NCBI GenBank assembly: GCA_945899335.1
Contig: CAMDIP010000014.1
Coordinates: forward strand, 1-15,414
Direction: 5' to 3'
Source of the DNA: Bordetella parapertussis
Lineage (GTDB): Bacteria > Pseudomonadota > Gammaproteobacteria > Burkholderiales > Burkholderiaceae_C
Length of the DNA: 15,414 nt
A program made the position numbers and the translations under genes. Positions within the stretch are counted from its first letter, which is position 1. Each line of letters opens with the position of its first letter. The notes under the pieces were generated by a model, which worked only from the letters and a program-made list of their open reading frames with translations, ran no database searches and was not told the origin of the DNA. Shown here one piece after another: positions 1 through 8,130 of this stretch.

Positions 1-339
1 GGTTCTGTGGCCTTTCAATTCAAGCACTGTGGGCAACTTCTGTTGGCGCCTGGCACATCTGAAGATGCAGTGATGGAAACCGCCTTGGACGCAGGTGCAG
101 ACGATGTCTTGGTTGATGAAGATGGGGCTGTTGAAGTTTTAACCTCTCCCACTGCTTTTGAGGCTGTCAAGGCGGCTCTTGACGGTGTGGGCCTTTCAGC
201 GGGCATGGCTGAAGTGACTTATCGCCCTGAAGTCACCATCGATTTGAATGACGACGACAGATTGAAAATGCAAAAAATCATTGATGCCCTTGAAGAACTC
301 GACGATGTTCAAGAGGTTTTTCATAACGCTGCCCTATGA
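1..339 (+). CDS. yebC: YebC/PmpR (TACO1) family protein, C-terminal part (5' truncated by window)
   Basis: The reading frame is open from base 1 and ends at TGA 337-339, giving 112 visible codons. It begins with GSVAF, which matches the inner part of YebC proteins, so the GTG at base 7 is not the real start; the N-terminal half lies outside the window. Visible family features are the acidic segment with alternating Asp/Glu ([13 protein letters not shown]), the VTYRP strand and the closing [13 protein letters not shown] stretch. The family has been described as DNA-binding regulators (PmpR) and, more recently, as a ribosome-associated translation factor helping at difficult peptide sequences. 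Which role applies here cannot be read from the fragment. The last four bases overlap the purD start (ATGA), so the two are probably co-translated. Confidence 0.93.
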   Translation, partial: GSVAFQFKHCGQLLLAPGTSEDAVMETALDAGADDVLVDEDGAVEVLTSPTAFEAVKAALDGVGLSAGMAEVTYRPEVTIDLNDDDRLKMQKIIDALEELDDVQEVFHNAAL

Positions 340-1622
340 AAATATTAATGGTCGGTGGTGGTGGTAGAGAACATGCACTGGCCTGGAAGCTCAACCTTTC
401 GCCTCTTGTTCAACGCATTTACCTCGCCCCAGGCAACGGCGGCACGGCCAAGCACAAAGATTTTGACAACATAGCGCTCACAAACAAAGTGGCACTGCGC
501 GAATGGGCGCAAGCTAACCACATTGATTTGACGGTGGTCGGCCCCGAGGCCCCATTGGCGGGCGGCATTGTGGATGAATTTCGCCAACACGGATTGCGCA
601 TTTTTGGCCCCATGCAAGCGGCTGCCCAGCTTGAAAGTTCTAAAGCATTTTCAAAAGCCTTCATGCTCAGGCACGGGATTCCCACCGCTCAATACCAAGT
701 TTTTGAAGATGCCACCAAGGCCCATGCTTATGTGGATACCAAGGGCGCGCCCATCGTGGTGAAAGCCGATGGCTTGGCGGCCGGTAAAGGTGTGGTGGTG
801 GCCATGAATTTGCAAGAAGCCCATGCAGCCATCGACCATATGCTTGCCAAGGATGCGGGTGTCTTGCACAACCAGGGCGTTGCAAGGGTGGTCATTGAAG
901 AGTTTTTAGACGGTGAAGAGGCCAGTTTTATGGTTGTAGCCCACGGCTTGACTGCATTGGCCTTGGCCACTTCGCAGGACCACAAACGCTTGTTGGATGC
1001 CGACATGGGGCCCAACACGGGCGGTATGGGCGCTTATTCACCCGCACCAGTGGTCACGCCAGAAATACACGCCAAAGTCATGCGAGAAGTGATTCAGCCC
1101 ACACTCAAAGGCATGCAACAAGATGGCATTCCCTACTCAGGTTTTTTGTATGCGGGTTTGATGATTGGTCGAGAAGGAAAGCTCAAAGTACTTGAATTCA
1201 ACTGCCGAATGGGCGACCCTGAAACACAAGCCATCATGATGCGCCTTAAAAGTGATTTGGTTGAATTGCTATGGGCGGCCACGGATGCAGACCCCGAAAC
1301 ATTGTCAAACATCGAATTGCAATGGGACAGGCGTTGTGCACTTGGCGTGGTCATGGCCGCCGCTAACTACCCCGCAACCCCCGAACTTGGGCAGGAGATT
1401 CACGGACTCCCATCTGATACAGATGAGGCCATGGTGTTTCACGCTGGCACGGTTTTTAAGGACGGAAAGATTTTCACCAGCGGTGGAAGGGTATTGTGCG
1501 TGACCGCCCTTGGCGACACTGTCAAGCAAGCCCAGACACACGCCTACGCTTTGGCTGATCAACTGCATTTCAAAGGGATGCAAATGCGACGTGACATTGG
1601 GTTTCGTGCTATTCGCCGATAA
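336..1622 (+). CDS. purD: Phosphoribosylamine--glycine ligase (GAR synthetase)
   Basis: PurD joins glycine to 5-phosphoribosylamine with ATP, the second step of de novo purine synthesis, in the cytosol. The 428 residues match the usual family length (about 420-430). The N-domain opens with [12 protein letters not shown] (residues 7-18) and contains GPEAPLAGG (69-77). The ATP-grasp domain shows [11 protein letters not shown] (143-153), [10 protein letters not shown] (227-236) and the metal/ATP-binding [12 protein letters not shown] (287-298). The ATG at 336 is chosen because the glycine-rich N-domain motif begins at residue 7. It overlaps the yebC stop by four bases and lacks a close Shine-Dalgarno, which suggests translational coupling. 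No truncation or missing motif is seen. purD is commonly linked to purH elsewhere; here it is linked to yebC and hemF. Confidence 0.98.
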   Translation: MKILMVGGGGREHALAWKLNLSPLVQRIYLAPGNGGTAKHKDFDNIALTNKVALREWAQANHIDLTVVGPEAPLAGGIVDEFRQHGLRIFGPMQAAAQLESSKAFSKAFMLRHGIPTAQYQVFEDATKAHAYVDTKGAPIVVKADGLAAGKGVVVAMNLQEAHAAIDHMLAKDAGVLHNQGVARVVIEEFLDGEEASFMVVAHGLTALALATSQDHKRLLDADMGPNTGGMGAYSPAPVVTPEIHAKVMREVIQPTLKGMQQDGIPYSGFLYAGLMIGREGKLKVLEFNCRMGDPETQAIMMRLKSDLVELLWAATDADPETLSNIELQWDRRCALGVVMAAANYPATPELGQEIHGLPSDTDEAMVFHAGTVFKDGKIFTSGGRVLCVTALGDTVKQAQTHAYALADQLHFKGMQMRRDIGFRAIRR

Positions 1623-1653
1623 AACCAATCATTTGACCTAAGGCAATATCTCC

Positions 1654-2577
1654 ATGAACCCTTCTTTTGAACCTGTCAGAGACTACTTGCTTGGGTTGCA
1701 ACAGCGCATCACATCGGCCCTGAGTGCCATCGACGGCCACGCTTTTATGAGTGACCCATGGGAAAAACCTCCGGGCGAAACCCTTCAAGGCAATGGCATC
1801 ACCCAAATTTTAGAAAACGGCAATGTGTTTGAACGTGCAGGGTGTGGGTTTTCGCATGTGCGGGGCCCTAAATTACCCCCATCTGCGACGCAACATCGCC
1901 CTGAGTTGGCAGGCTCATCTTTTGAGGCGATGGGGGTATCCTTGGTCTTTCATCCGCGCAACCCCTATGTGCCCACGGTGCATTTGAATGTTCGGGCTTT
2001 GTTGGCCCAACCGTTGTCAGGTGAGGCGGTGGCCTGGTTTGGCGGCGGCATGGATTTAACGCCTTACTATGGTTTTGATGAAGATGCACGACACTTTCAT
2101 ACCGAGTGCAAAAAGTCCCTCGATGGATTCGATACAAATTACTACCCCCGATTTAAAAAATGGTGTGATGAATATTTTTTCCTCAAGCACCGAAACGAAC
2201 CTCGTGGCGTGGGCGGTATCTTTTTTGACGACTTTTCTGAACTTGGTTTTGAGAAGAGTTTTGCCATGATGCAAAGTGTGGGGAACGCTTTCAACGAAGC
2301 TTATTTGCCCATTGTCAGCAAACGCATGGACACGGCCTACGGTGAACGAGAACGCAACCACCAACTTTACAGACGGGGTCGCTATGTGGAGTTCAATTTG
2401 GTCTGGGACAGGGGCACCCACTTCGGTCTTCAATCCGGTGGCCGCACCGAGTCCATTCTGATGTCTTTGCCGCCCATGGTGAGTTGGTCCTATCAGCAAA
2501 CGCCTGAAGCTGGTTCGGCAGAAGAAAAACTTTATTCCCACTTCTTGGTACCCCAAGATTGGGCTCAAGGCGCTTGA
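1654..2577 (+). CDS. hemF: Oxygen-dependent coproporphyrinogen III oxidase
   Basis: HemF oxidatively decarboxylates coproporphyrinogen III to protoporphyrinogen IX with O2, a late step of haem synthesis in the cytosol. Its presence points to a haem pathway that can run aerobically. The 307 residues fit the family (E. coli about 299). Recognisable blocks are [12 protein letters not shown] (130-141), HFHTECK (147-153), [11 protein letters not shown] (178-188), FDDF (191-194), [19 protein letters not shown] (240-258) and [13 protein letters not shown] (262-274). His100, His110, His149 and His179 correspond by spacing to the conserved metal-site histidines of the family. It follows purD after 31 bases, the widest gap in this plus-strand run. 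A TAAGG at 1639-1643 lies ten bases before the ATG. The 3' end overlaps the likely nadD start. Confidence 0.98.
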   Translation: MNPSFEPVRDYLLGLQQRITSALSAIDGHAFMSDPWEKPPGETLQGNGITQILENGNVFERAGCGFSHVRGPKLPPSATQHRPELAGSSFEAMGVSLVFHPRNPYVPTVHLNVRALLAQPLSGEAVAWFGGGMDLTPYYGFDEDARHFHTECKKSLDGFDTNYYPRFKKWCDEYFFLKHRNEPRGVGGIFFDDFSELGFEKSFAMMQSVGNAFNEAYLPIVSKRMDTAYGERERNHQLYRRGRYVEFNLVWDRGTHFGLQSGGRTESILMSLPPMVSWSYQQTPEAGSAEEKLYSHFLVPQDWAQGA

Positions 2578-3197
2578 GCCAAGTTCTGCACATCGGTATT
2601 TTTGGCGGGGCTTTTGACCCACCTCATCTTGCGCACCATGCCTTGGCCCAAGCGGCCATTGAGCAACTGAAATTAGAGGTTTTGTACATAGTTCCTACGG
2701 GCCACGCTTGGCATAAGTCACGTGTCTTGTCCGACGCCAGCCACCGCTTGGCCATGGTTCGCTTGGCTTTCCAAAACATGCCGCAAGTTGTTGTAAATGA
2801 CATGGAAACGCAACGCGAGGGAGCAAGCTTTACCGTCGACACCCTAGAGGAGTTACAAGTTCGCCACCCCAATGCCCATTTTTATGTTCTTGTCGGTGCT
2901 GACCAAGCCGCAAGCTTCACCCTTTGGAACCAATGGGAACGGGTACTGGAGATGTCCCAGTTGGCGGTGGTTCAACGCTCTGTCAGCAATGCTGACCAGG
3001 CCTACTCTCACGAGTGGCACAATCTCCCCTTCGAACGGGTTTTGCGAATGCAAATGCCTTTGATGGATATCAGCTCTTCCTCCGTGCGTGCCAGCTATGC
3101 GGCAGGCCAACCAGATTCTGAGCTTGTCAGTCCTCTCGTTGCCCATTACATCCAACAAAACCAACTCTATTTAGAACCCCATGACAGAAGCCGCTGA
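2574..3197 (+). CDS. nadD: Nicotinate-nucleotide adenylyltransferase
   Basis: NadD transfers AMP from ATP to nicotinate mononucleotide, forming deamido-NAD in NAD biosynthesis. The nucleotidyltransferase signature [14 protein letters not shown] is at residues 8-21 and the second ATP-contact motif ISSSSVR at 166-172; TVDTLEEL (87-94) and [10 protein letters not shown] (106-115) are also typical. There is no ATG before the signature. I prefer TTG 2574, which forms a TTGA overlap with the hemF stop and follows AAGG at 2567-2570, giving 207 residues. TTG 2559 (212 residues) and CTG 2586 are alternatives. The 3' end runs 17 bases into rsfS; the nadD-rsfS-rlmH order is conserved in many bacteria. 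The protein is sure, the start is not. Confidence 0.95.
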   Translation: MSQVLHIGIFGGAFDPPHLAHHALAQAAIEQLKLEVLYIVPTGHAWHKSRVLSDASHRLAMVRLAFQNMPQVVVNDMETQREGASFTVDTLEELQVRHPNAHFYVLVGADQAASFTLWNQWERVLEMSQLAVVQRSVSNADQAYSHEWHNLPFERVLRMQMPLMDISSSSVRASYAAGQPDSELVSPLVAHYIQQNQLYLEPHDRSR

Positions 3198-3696
3198 AAA
3201 AAAAGACGTTCAAAAACTGCAAAGAAGCATTGTCGACAGCCTAGAGGATGTCAAAGCGCAAGACATCGTGGTCTTCAATACCGAACATTTGTCCTCATTG
3301 TTTGAGCGAGTCGTCATCGCCAGTGGCACTTCCAATCGACAAACCAAGGCCTTGGCCGCCAGTGTGCGCGATGGGGTCAGAGATGCCGGTTTTGCCAAGC
3401 CTCGCATGGAAGGTGAAGACAACGGGGAATGGATCATCGTTGACTGCGGCTCTGTGGTGGTCCACATCATGCAGCCGGCCATTCGCACCTACTACCATTT
3501 GGAAGAGATTTGGGGCGAGAAACCTGTACGCATCAAACTCGGCGCACCCAAGCCCATCATTGAAAAACCACCTGCCGCGGTGAAAACGGTGAGCCCCAAG
3601 CCTGTGGCCAAAAAGACCTCTGCTGTCAAAAAGACTTCGGCTGCCAAAAAGACCCCCGCGGTTAAAAAACGTCCCACAGCACCCCGCAAAAAATGA
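3181..3696 (+). CDS. rsfS: Ribosome silencing factor RsfS (Iojap/YbeB family) with Lys/Ala-rich C-terminal tail
   Basis: RsfS binds ribosomal protein uL14 and blocks subunit joining, lowering translation when nutrients are scarce. The conserved domain occupies roughly residues 10-118: DIVVFNTEHLS (28-38), IASGTSNRQTKALA (46-59), EWIIVDCGSVVVHIMQP (83-99) and TYYHLEEIWGE (103-113). The E. coli protein ends soon after this domain at about 105 residues. Here a tail of about 50 residues follows (122-171), rich in Lys, Ala, Pro and Thr and containing three units of (A/V)KKT(S/P)A at 143-160. The tail resembles histone-H1-like bacterial tails in composition only. The ATG overlaps nadD by 17 bases and has no clear Shine-Dalgarno, so coupling is likely; the stop overlaps the rlmH start as ATGA. 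Confidence 0.95.
   Translation: MTEAAEKKDVQKLQRSIVDSLEDVKAQDIVVFNTEHLSSLFERVVIASGTSNRQTKALAASVRDGVRDAGFAKPRMEGEDNGEWIIVDCGSVVVHIMQPAIRTYYHLEEIWGEKPVRIKLGAPKPIIEKPPAAVKTVSPKPVAKKTSAVKKTSAAKKTPAVKKRPTAPRKK
3607..3669 (+). repeat. 18-base tandem coding repeat in the rsfS tail
   Basis: Three imperfect 18-base units lie at 3607-3624, 3625-3642 and 3643-3660, followed by a half unit to 3669. Each encodes (A/V)-K-K-T-(S/P)-A. The AAAAAGAC core is kept in all three, while third positions differ. This suggests an old duplication, or selection on the protein rather than on the DNA. Confidence 0.75.
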
Positions 3697-4160
3697 AGCT
3701 GTGGGTGGTTGCAGTAGGTATGCGCATACCTGACTGGGCACAAACCGCTTGGGATGATTACCTCAAGCGACTTCCCCCCGAAGCTGGCGTGGGTCTTAAA
3801 ACTGTCAAGGCAGAGCCACGATCTTCTCGAACCACGTCGCAAATTTGGGTCGCTGAAAGAAAACGCATTGATGAAGTTTTGCCGCGTGAATGTCACAAGA
3901 TTTGGCTTGATGAGCATGGGCAACGCACCACCACCATGGAACTTGCTCAGCGGTGGAGCGGTTGGCAAGCCGAGGGCCAAGACGTGGCTTTCATCATCGG
4001 CGGCGCAGATGGCTTCGATCCTGCGATTCGAAAAGACGGCAGCTCCTTGCTTCGCTTGTCTGACATGACTTTACCCCATGCCATGGTCAGAGTGGTGATG
4101 ATCGAACAACTTTACCGTTGCTGGTCCATCATGAGCAACCACCCTTATCACCGCGAATGA
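3693..4160 (+). CDS. rlmH: 23S rRNA (pseudouridine1915-N3)-methyltransferase
   Basis: RlmH is a SPOUT-class enzyme that uses S-adenosylmethionine to methylate pseudouridine 1915 in helix 69 of 23S rRNA, acting on assembled 70S ribosomes. The 155 residues equal the E. coli length. The knot that binds the cofactor is visible as FIIGGADGF (100-108) and LPHAMVRVVMIEQLYR (127-142). The invariant C-terminal NHPYHRE (149-155) is intact. The ATG at 3693 overlaps the rsfS stop by four bases, and the gene's own stop overlaps the maf start in the same way. The pairing with rsfS puts two ribosome-directed factors side by side. Confidence 0.98.
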   Translation: MKLWVVAVGMRIPDWAQTAWDDYLKRLPPEAGVGLKTVKAEPRSSRTTSQIWVAERKRIDEVLPRECHKIWLDEHGQRTTTMELAQRWSGWQAEGQDVAFIIGGADGFDPAIRKDGSSLLRLSDMTLPHAMVRVVMIEQLYRCWSIMSNHPYHRE

Positions 4161-4762
4161 GTGCTTTGCCTTTTGTTTATTTGGCCTCGCAAAGCCCACG
4201 GCGACAAGCCTTGCTCGATCAAATTGGCGTTGCATACCAGGTGCTGCTGCCAGCTGACGCTGAGGCAGCAGAGGCACTAGAAGCGGTCTTGCCCCAGGAG
4301 TCGGCACTGAAGTATGTGAAACGCGTCACCCGATTGAAAGTGCAAGCTGCCTTGCAGCAACTACAGCATCAGTCCTTGCCCTACGCTCCCGTATTGTGCG
4401 CAGACACCACCGTGGTGGTGGACAGCCAAATATTAGGTAAACCTGCCAATGCCAACGAGGCTAAAGAGATGCTGAGCCTGTTGTCAGGCAAAACGCACCA
4501 GGTGTTGACGGCAGTCGCTATCGGTCACAATCAAGATATACACCTTGCCTTGAGCCGTTCTCGCGTTAAATTTGCACCTATGACAGCAGCAGATATCCAA
4601 GACTATGTAGCCAGCCAAGAACCCATGGGGAAAGCCGGGGCCTATGCGATTCAAGGTCGCGCCAGTGCATTCATTTCCCATGTTTCTGGCAGTTACTCGG
4701 GCATCATGGGTTTGCCTTTGTATGAAACCACCCAATTACTCAAACAGATCGGGGTCGTCTGA
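4157..4762 (+). CDS. maf: Maf-family nucleoside triphosphate pyrophosphatase (YhdE type, dTTP/UTP)
   Basis: Maf proteins hydrolyse nucleoside triphosphates to monophosphate and pyrophosphate; the YhdE subgroup prefers dTTP, UTP and modified pyrimidine nucleotides. Seen here are the signature LASQSPRR (9-16), CADTTVVVD (81-89) with the catalytic-region Asp83, GKTHQVLTAVA (111-121), GKAGAYAIQG (158-167) and the C-terminal GSYSGIMGLPLYET (178-191). The KAGAYAIQG and GLPLYET blocks point to the YhdE rather than the YceF subgroup, but the exact substrate is inferred. An upstream TTG at 4118 is in frame, but ATG 4157 starts three residues before the first conserved strand and overlaps the rlmH stop by four bases; it gives 201 residues. 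The stop TGA directly abuts the rng ATG. Confidence 0.95.
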   Translation: MSALPFVYLASQSPRRQALLDQIGVAYQVLLPADAEAAEALEAVLPQESALKYVKRVTRLKVQAALQQLQHQSLPYAPVLCADTTVVVDSQILGKPANANEAKEMLSLLSGKTHQVLTAVAIGHNQDIHLALSRSRVKFAPMTAADIQDYVASQEPMGKAGAYAIQGRASAFISHVSGSYSGIMGLPLYETTQLLKQIGVV

Positions 4763-6241
4763 ATGCAACAAGACATCCTTATCAACTGGGCCCCGCATGA
4801 AAGCCGCGTAGCGGTGATCGAAAATGGCGCCTTGCAAGAAGTTCATATCGAGCGGTCTCTTGAGCGTGGCTTGGTCGGTAATGTCTATCTTGGCAAGGTC
4901 GTTCGGGTGCTGCCCGGTATGCAGTCTGCGTTTATCGATATTGGTTTAGAGCGTTCTGCGTTTTTGCATGTTGCCGACTTGATGAGCAGTGTTAACGCTA
5001 AACATGCAGACCCTGAAGCCACACCGCAACCTGTTCTTCCCATTGAAAAGCAGGTGTTTGAAGGCCAATCGATGTTGGTGCAGGTCATGAAAGACCCCAT
5101 GGGCACCAAAGGCGCTCGTTTGTCTGCCCAAATCAGCATTGCAGGAAGGCTGCTGGTGTTTTTGCCTCAAGATGATCACATCGGTGTTTCCCAAAAGATA
5201 CCTGCCGAGCAACGTCAGGTTTTGCGCGAGAGGCTGTCGACACTTGCGCACCTAAGCGAAGCCAAAGGTGGATTTATTCTTCGCACCAACGGGGAAGAGG
5301 CCTCAGACCAAGAACTCAGTGAGGACATTGCTTATTTGCGAAAAACTTGGGAACGCATTCGCGCTGCCAGCCTCAACCAAGCTGCCAAGTCTTTACTTCA
5401 CCAAGATTTAAACCTGTTGCAACGGGTGCTTCGTGATTTTGTATCGGAAGGCACTCAAACTATTCGCATCGACTCTCGCGAGCAATTTGAAATGATGATG
5501 TCTTTTGGCAAAGAATTCATGCCGTCCTCAGTTGACAAACTTGTTCACTACAAGGGTGAGCGACCTATTTTCGATTTGTTTAATATTGATGAAGACATTG
5601 CTTTGGCCTTAGGGCGTAGAGTCGAACTGAAGTCAGGCGGCTACTTGATCATTGACCAAACCGAAGCCATGACCACGGTGGATGTGAATACCGGTGGCTT
5701 TGTCGGTGCCAAAAGTTTCGACGAAACCATCTTCAAGACCAATTTGGAAGCCGCAGGTGCCATTGCCCGTCAACTGCGTTTGCGCAATTTGGGCGGCATG
5801 ATTGTCATTGACTTCATCGACATGCAAAGGCAAGACCACCAAGCGGCAGTGCTCAGCGAGTTTGGCAAACAACTTTCCAAAGACCGCGTCAAAACCTCGG
5901 TCAGTAGTTTTTCTCCCTTGGGTTTGGTAGAGATGACCCGCAAGCGAACCCGCGAGTCACTGGCCCATTTGTTGTGTCAAGCTTGTGCCAGCTGCCAAGG
6001 TCGTGGCATTGTCAACACGACACGCAGCGTGGCCTACAACATATTGCGTGAAATTTTGCGAGAAGCTCGCCAATTCAACCCTAAAGAATTTCGCGTTCTT
6101 GCTTCACCCGCGGTGATTGAGTTGCTGCAAGAGGAAGAAAGCCATCATGTGGCCGGACTGAGCGACTTTATTCGCAAGCCCATCTCTTTGATGACAGAAG
6201 TAGGCATGGGGCCAGAGGACTACAACATTGTGTTGCTATGA
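4763..6241 (+). CDS. rng: Ribonuclease G
   Basis: RNase G is a single-strand endoribonuclease of the RNase E/G family, known in E. coli for 16S rRNA 5' maturation and turnover of some mRNAs. The 492 residues match RNase G (E. coli 489) and lack the long scaffold C-terminus of RNase E. An S1-like domain covers about residues 36-125, including GNVYLGKVVRVLPGMQSAF and DPMGTKGARL. The DNase I-like catalytic core carries TVDVNTG with Asp307 and VIDFIDM with Asp350, the expected Mg2+ ligands. A cysteine cluster, Cys405, Cys408 and Cys411, corresponds to the Zn-link. The ATG immediately follows the maf stop with no gap; the stop overlaps the deacetylase start (ATGA). The maf-rng pair is widespread in proteobacteria. 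Confidence 0.97.
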   Translation: MQQDILINWAPHESRVAVIENGALQEVHIERSLERGLVGNVYLGKVVRVLPGMQSAFIDIGLERSAFLHVADLMSSVNAKHADPEATPQPVLPIEKQVFEGQSMLVQVMKDPMGTKGARLSAQISIAGRLLVFLPQDDHIGVSQKIPAEQRQVLRERLSTLAHLSEAKGGFILRTNGEEASDQELSEDIAYLRKTWERIRAASLNQAAKSLLHQDLNLLQRVLRDFVSEGTQTIRIDSREQFEMMMSFGKEFMPSSVDKLVHYKGERPIFDLFNIDEDIALALGRRVELKSGGYLIIDQTEAMTTVDVNTGGFVGAKSFDETIFKTNLEAAGAIARQLRLRNLGGMIVIDFIDMQRQDHQAAVLSEFGKQLSKDRVKTSVSSFSPLGLVEMTRKRTRESLAHLLCQACASCQGRGIVNTTRSVAYNILREILREARQFNPKEFRVLASPAVIELLQEEESHHVAGLSDFIRKPISLMTEVGMGPEDYNIVLL

Positions 6242-6975
6242 CATCTGGCCACAGCATTCCCATATTGACCTACCACCATACCGAGCAAGTCCCCCCCAAG
6301 GGATTTCCGATGCGCAGTTTATGGGTGACACCATCTTCTTTTTCGACACAAATGCATTGGCTTGCCCGTCTTGGCTACACTGGACTGGCCATGTCAGACC
6401 TGATGCCTTATTTACGCGGTGAAAAAAAAGGCAAGGTGGTGGGCATCACCCTTGATGACGGTTACCAAAGCAATGTCTTACATGCGCTTCCTATTTTAAA
6501 AAGCCATGGCTTCAGCGCTACTTGTTATGTCGTGAGTGGTCAGCTTGGTCAGCATAACGAGTGGGATAAGGCGCTTGGCATCGCAAAAGCTGCCTTGATG
6601 AGTTTTGAAGAGATGCGTACATGGGCGGATGAGGGTATGGAAGTGGGCTCGCACACATGTAGTCATGCAAATTTGAACCAACTTTCCTTTGCTGAGGCTG
6701 GCCAGGAGTTGCTTCAAAGCAAAAGTGACCTAGAGAACCATTTGCAAAAACCGGTGACCCAATTTTGCTACCCCTATGGTCATTTCTCGCCTGAGCATGA
6801 AGCCTTGGTTTCACAATCGGGCTATTTAGCTGCAACGACTACCCATCGCGGTAGGGCCTGTCCAACAGACAGAATGACTGCGCTACCAAGGGTTCCGGTG
6901 GTTCGCTCAACCAACCCGATTCAATTTCTTCTCAAAGTATTGACAAGCTATGAAGACAGCAAAAGATTACCTTAG
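6238..6975 (+). CDS. Polysaccharide deacetylase (NodB/CE4 family), apparently cytosolic
   Basis: This 245-residue protein has the NodB fold hallmarks. TYHH is near the N-terminus (11-14), TLDDGY (71-76) carries the paired aspartates (73-74), and HTCSH (139-143) gives the two metal-binding histidines. FCYPYGHFSPE (176-186) and RVPVVRSTNP (218-227) follow. Family enzymes remove N-acetyl groups from GlcNAc-type sugars using a divalent metal. No signal peptide or membrane segment is seen: the N-terminus is MTSGHSIPIL and runs straight into the first strand. That favours action on a cytosolic or membrane-linked glycan intermediate rather than on exported polysaccharide. It overlaps rng by four bases and precedes two glycosyltransferases, so a role in LPS core or surface-glycan modification is inferred; the substrate is unknown. 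Confidence 0.9.
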   Translation: MTSGHSIPILTYHHTEQVPPKGFPMRSLWVTPSSFSTQMHWLARLGYTGLAMSDLMPYLRGEKKGKVVGITLDDGYQSNVLHALPILKSHGFSATCYVVSGQLGQHNEWDKALGIAKAALMSFEEMRTWADEGMEVGSHTCSHANLNQLSFAEAGQELLQSKSDLENHLQKPVTQFCYPYGHFSPEHEALVSQSGYLAATTTHRGRACPTDRMTALPRVPVVRSTNPIQFLLKVLTSYEDSKRLP

Positions 6976-6981
6976 GTCAAC

Positions 6982-8130
6982 ATGGCTATGGCATCACCAC
7001 GCTTGAAAATTGCTGTGCTGCACCGCACCTTTCGCAGAGATGCGGGAGGCGCAGAGGCTTATGCTGTGGCCATAGCTTTGGCGTTATCTGGGTCGCACGA
7101 TATTCATGTGTTTGCCCAAGAGATGGACAACACGTTGGGCGCAGTGACATACCACCGCATTCCTTTGTTTTTCAAACGTCCAAGGTGGCTTAACCAATTG
7201 TGGTTTGCTTTAGCTACATGGTGGTTTACTCGGCGCGGTTTTGATATTGTGCATTCGCATGAAAACACTTGGCATGGACAGGTACAAACTGTTCATGTTG
7301 TGCCAATGCGCTGCAAATCCATTGAACATTTATCTTTGTTTCAACGCTTGAACATGGGGTTTAAATACTTGACCAGTCCACGCTTATGGACTTACGCCGC
7401 TTTAGAATTTTTCCGTTTTCAGTGGCAACCAAAGCGTTTTTGGGTGGCAGTCTCAAAGCCTTTGCAAATGCAGTTGCAAAAAATGCAACCTGCATTACCG
7501 CTTGGGCAGTTGCTGACTATTACCCCTGGCATTTACCGACATGCCCCCCATTTGAATCGGCGCGATGAGTCGCCTCAATTCGGTGGTGCTGCGACATCCA
7601 AAGTGCTCTTATGGGTAGGCAACGATGCTGCCAAAAAAAATCTTGGCACGGTGTTGGCGGTCTTAGCCAAGCTTGATGCTTCATACTGCTTGCTGGTTGT
7701 TGGAAAAGCGCACCCCACCAAGCCATGGCAAGACAAACTGGCTCGTCTTGGTATTGCAGATCGGGTGAGCTTCCTAGGCGTTGTCAGCAATATGCAGGAA
7801 GTTTATGTTTCAGCAGATATATTGCTTCATCCCACGCTAGAAGATACGTTTGGCATGGTTGTTCTAGAAGCCATGTCTTACGGACTCCCCGTGGTCGTAA
7901 GCCAAGCAAAATATTGTGGCTTAGCGGCCGATTTGCAACATGCAGTTAATGCAATCATCTTGCCCGACCCTTTAGACGCCAATGCACTGACTGCAGCCGT
8001 TATGAGCTTGTCTGAACCCTCCGTCTATGCGCAGCATCGACAGGCTGCGCTTGCTTTTGCGGAGCAGCACCTTTGGTCTGATGCCGCAAAGCAGTACGAC
8101 GTCTTATTTCAACAACTGGCTGCTCAGTGA
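6982..8130 (+). CDS. Glycosyltransferase family 4 (GT-B fold), probable LPS core or surface glycan
   Basis: A 382-residue GT-B enzyme. The N-domain contains AGGAEAYAVA (21-30), usual for WaaG-like GT4 proteins, and FDIVHSHENTWHG (87-99). The C-domain contains ITPGIY (180-185), KVLLWVGNDAAKKN (207-220), DRVSFLGVV (260-268) and the sugar-nucleotide site LEDTFGMVVLEAMSYGLPVV (286-305). At the usual E-x7-E site the first residue is Asp288, paired with Glu296. Such enzymes transfer a hexose or HexNAc from a nucleotide sugar to LPS core or related acceptors; donor and acceptor cannot be read here. ATG 6982 has an AGG five bases upstream (6974-6976) inside the previous gene's stop region; ATG 6988 is a possible alternative. 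The stop overlaps the next gene as GTGA. Confidence 0.92.
   Translation: MAMASPRLKIAVLHRTFRRDAGGAEAYAVAIALALSGSHDIHVFAQEMDNTLGAVTYHRIPLFFKRPRWLNQLWFALATWWFTRRGFDIVHSHENTWHGQVQTVHVVPMRCKSIEHLSLFQRLNMGFKYLTSPRLWTYAALEFFRFQWQPKRFWVAVSKPLQMQLQKMQPALPLGQLLTITPGIYRHAPHLNRRDESPQFGGAATSKVLLWVGNDAAKKNLGTVLAVLAKLDASYCLLVVGKAHPTKPWQDKLARLGIADRVSFLGVVSNMQEVYVSADILLHPTLEDTFGMVVLEAMSYGLPVVVSQAKYCGLAADLQHAVNAIILPDPLDANALTAAVMSLSEPSVYAQHRQAALAFAEQHLWSDAAKQYDVLFQQLAAQ

Noticed and set aside
2056..2622. 188-codon open frame on the minus strand across hemF
   Set aside because: It lies wholly opposite a clear hemF with all motifs, shows no recognisable domain and has no promoter or ribosome site; it is a by-product of codon bias.
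3295..3980. Two long minus-strand open frames opposite rsfS and rlmH (148 and 162 codons)
   Set aside because: They mirror the Lys/Ala repeat and the rlmH codons; their Phe/Gly- or Leu/Ala-rich products have no family features.
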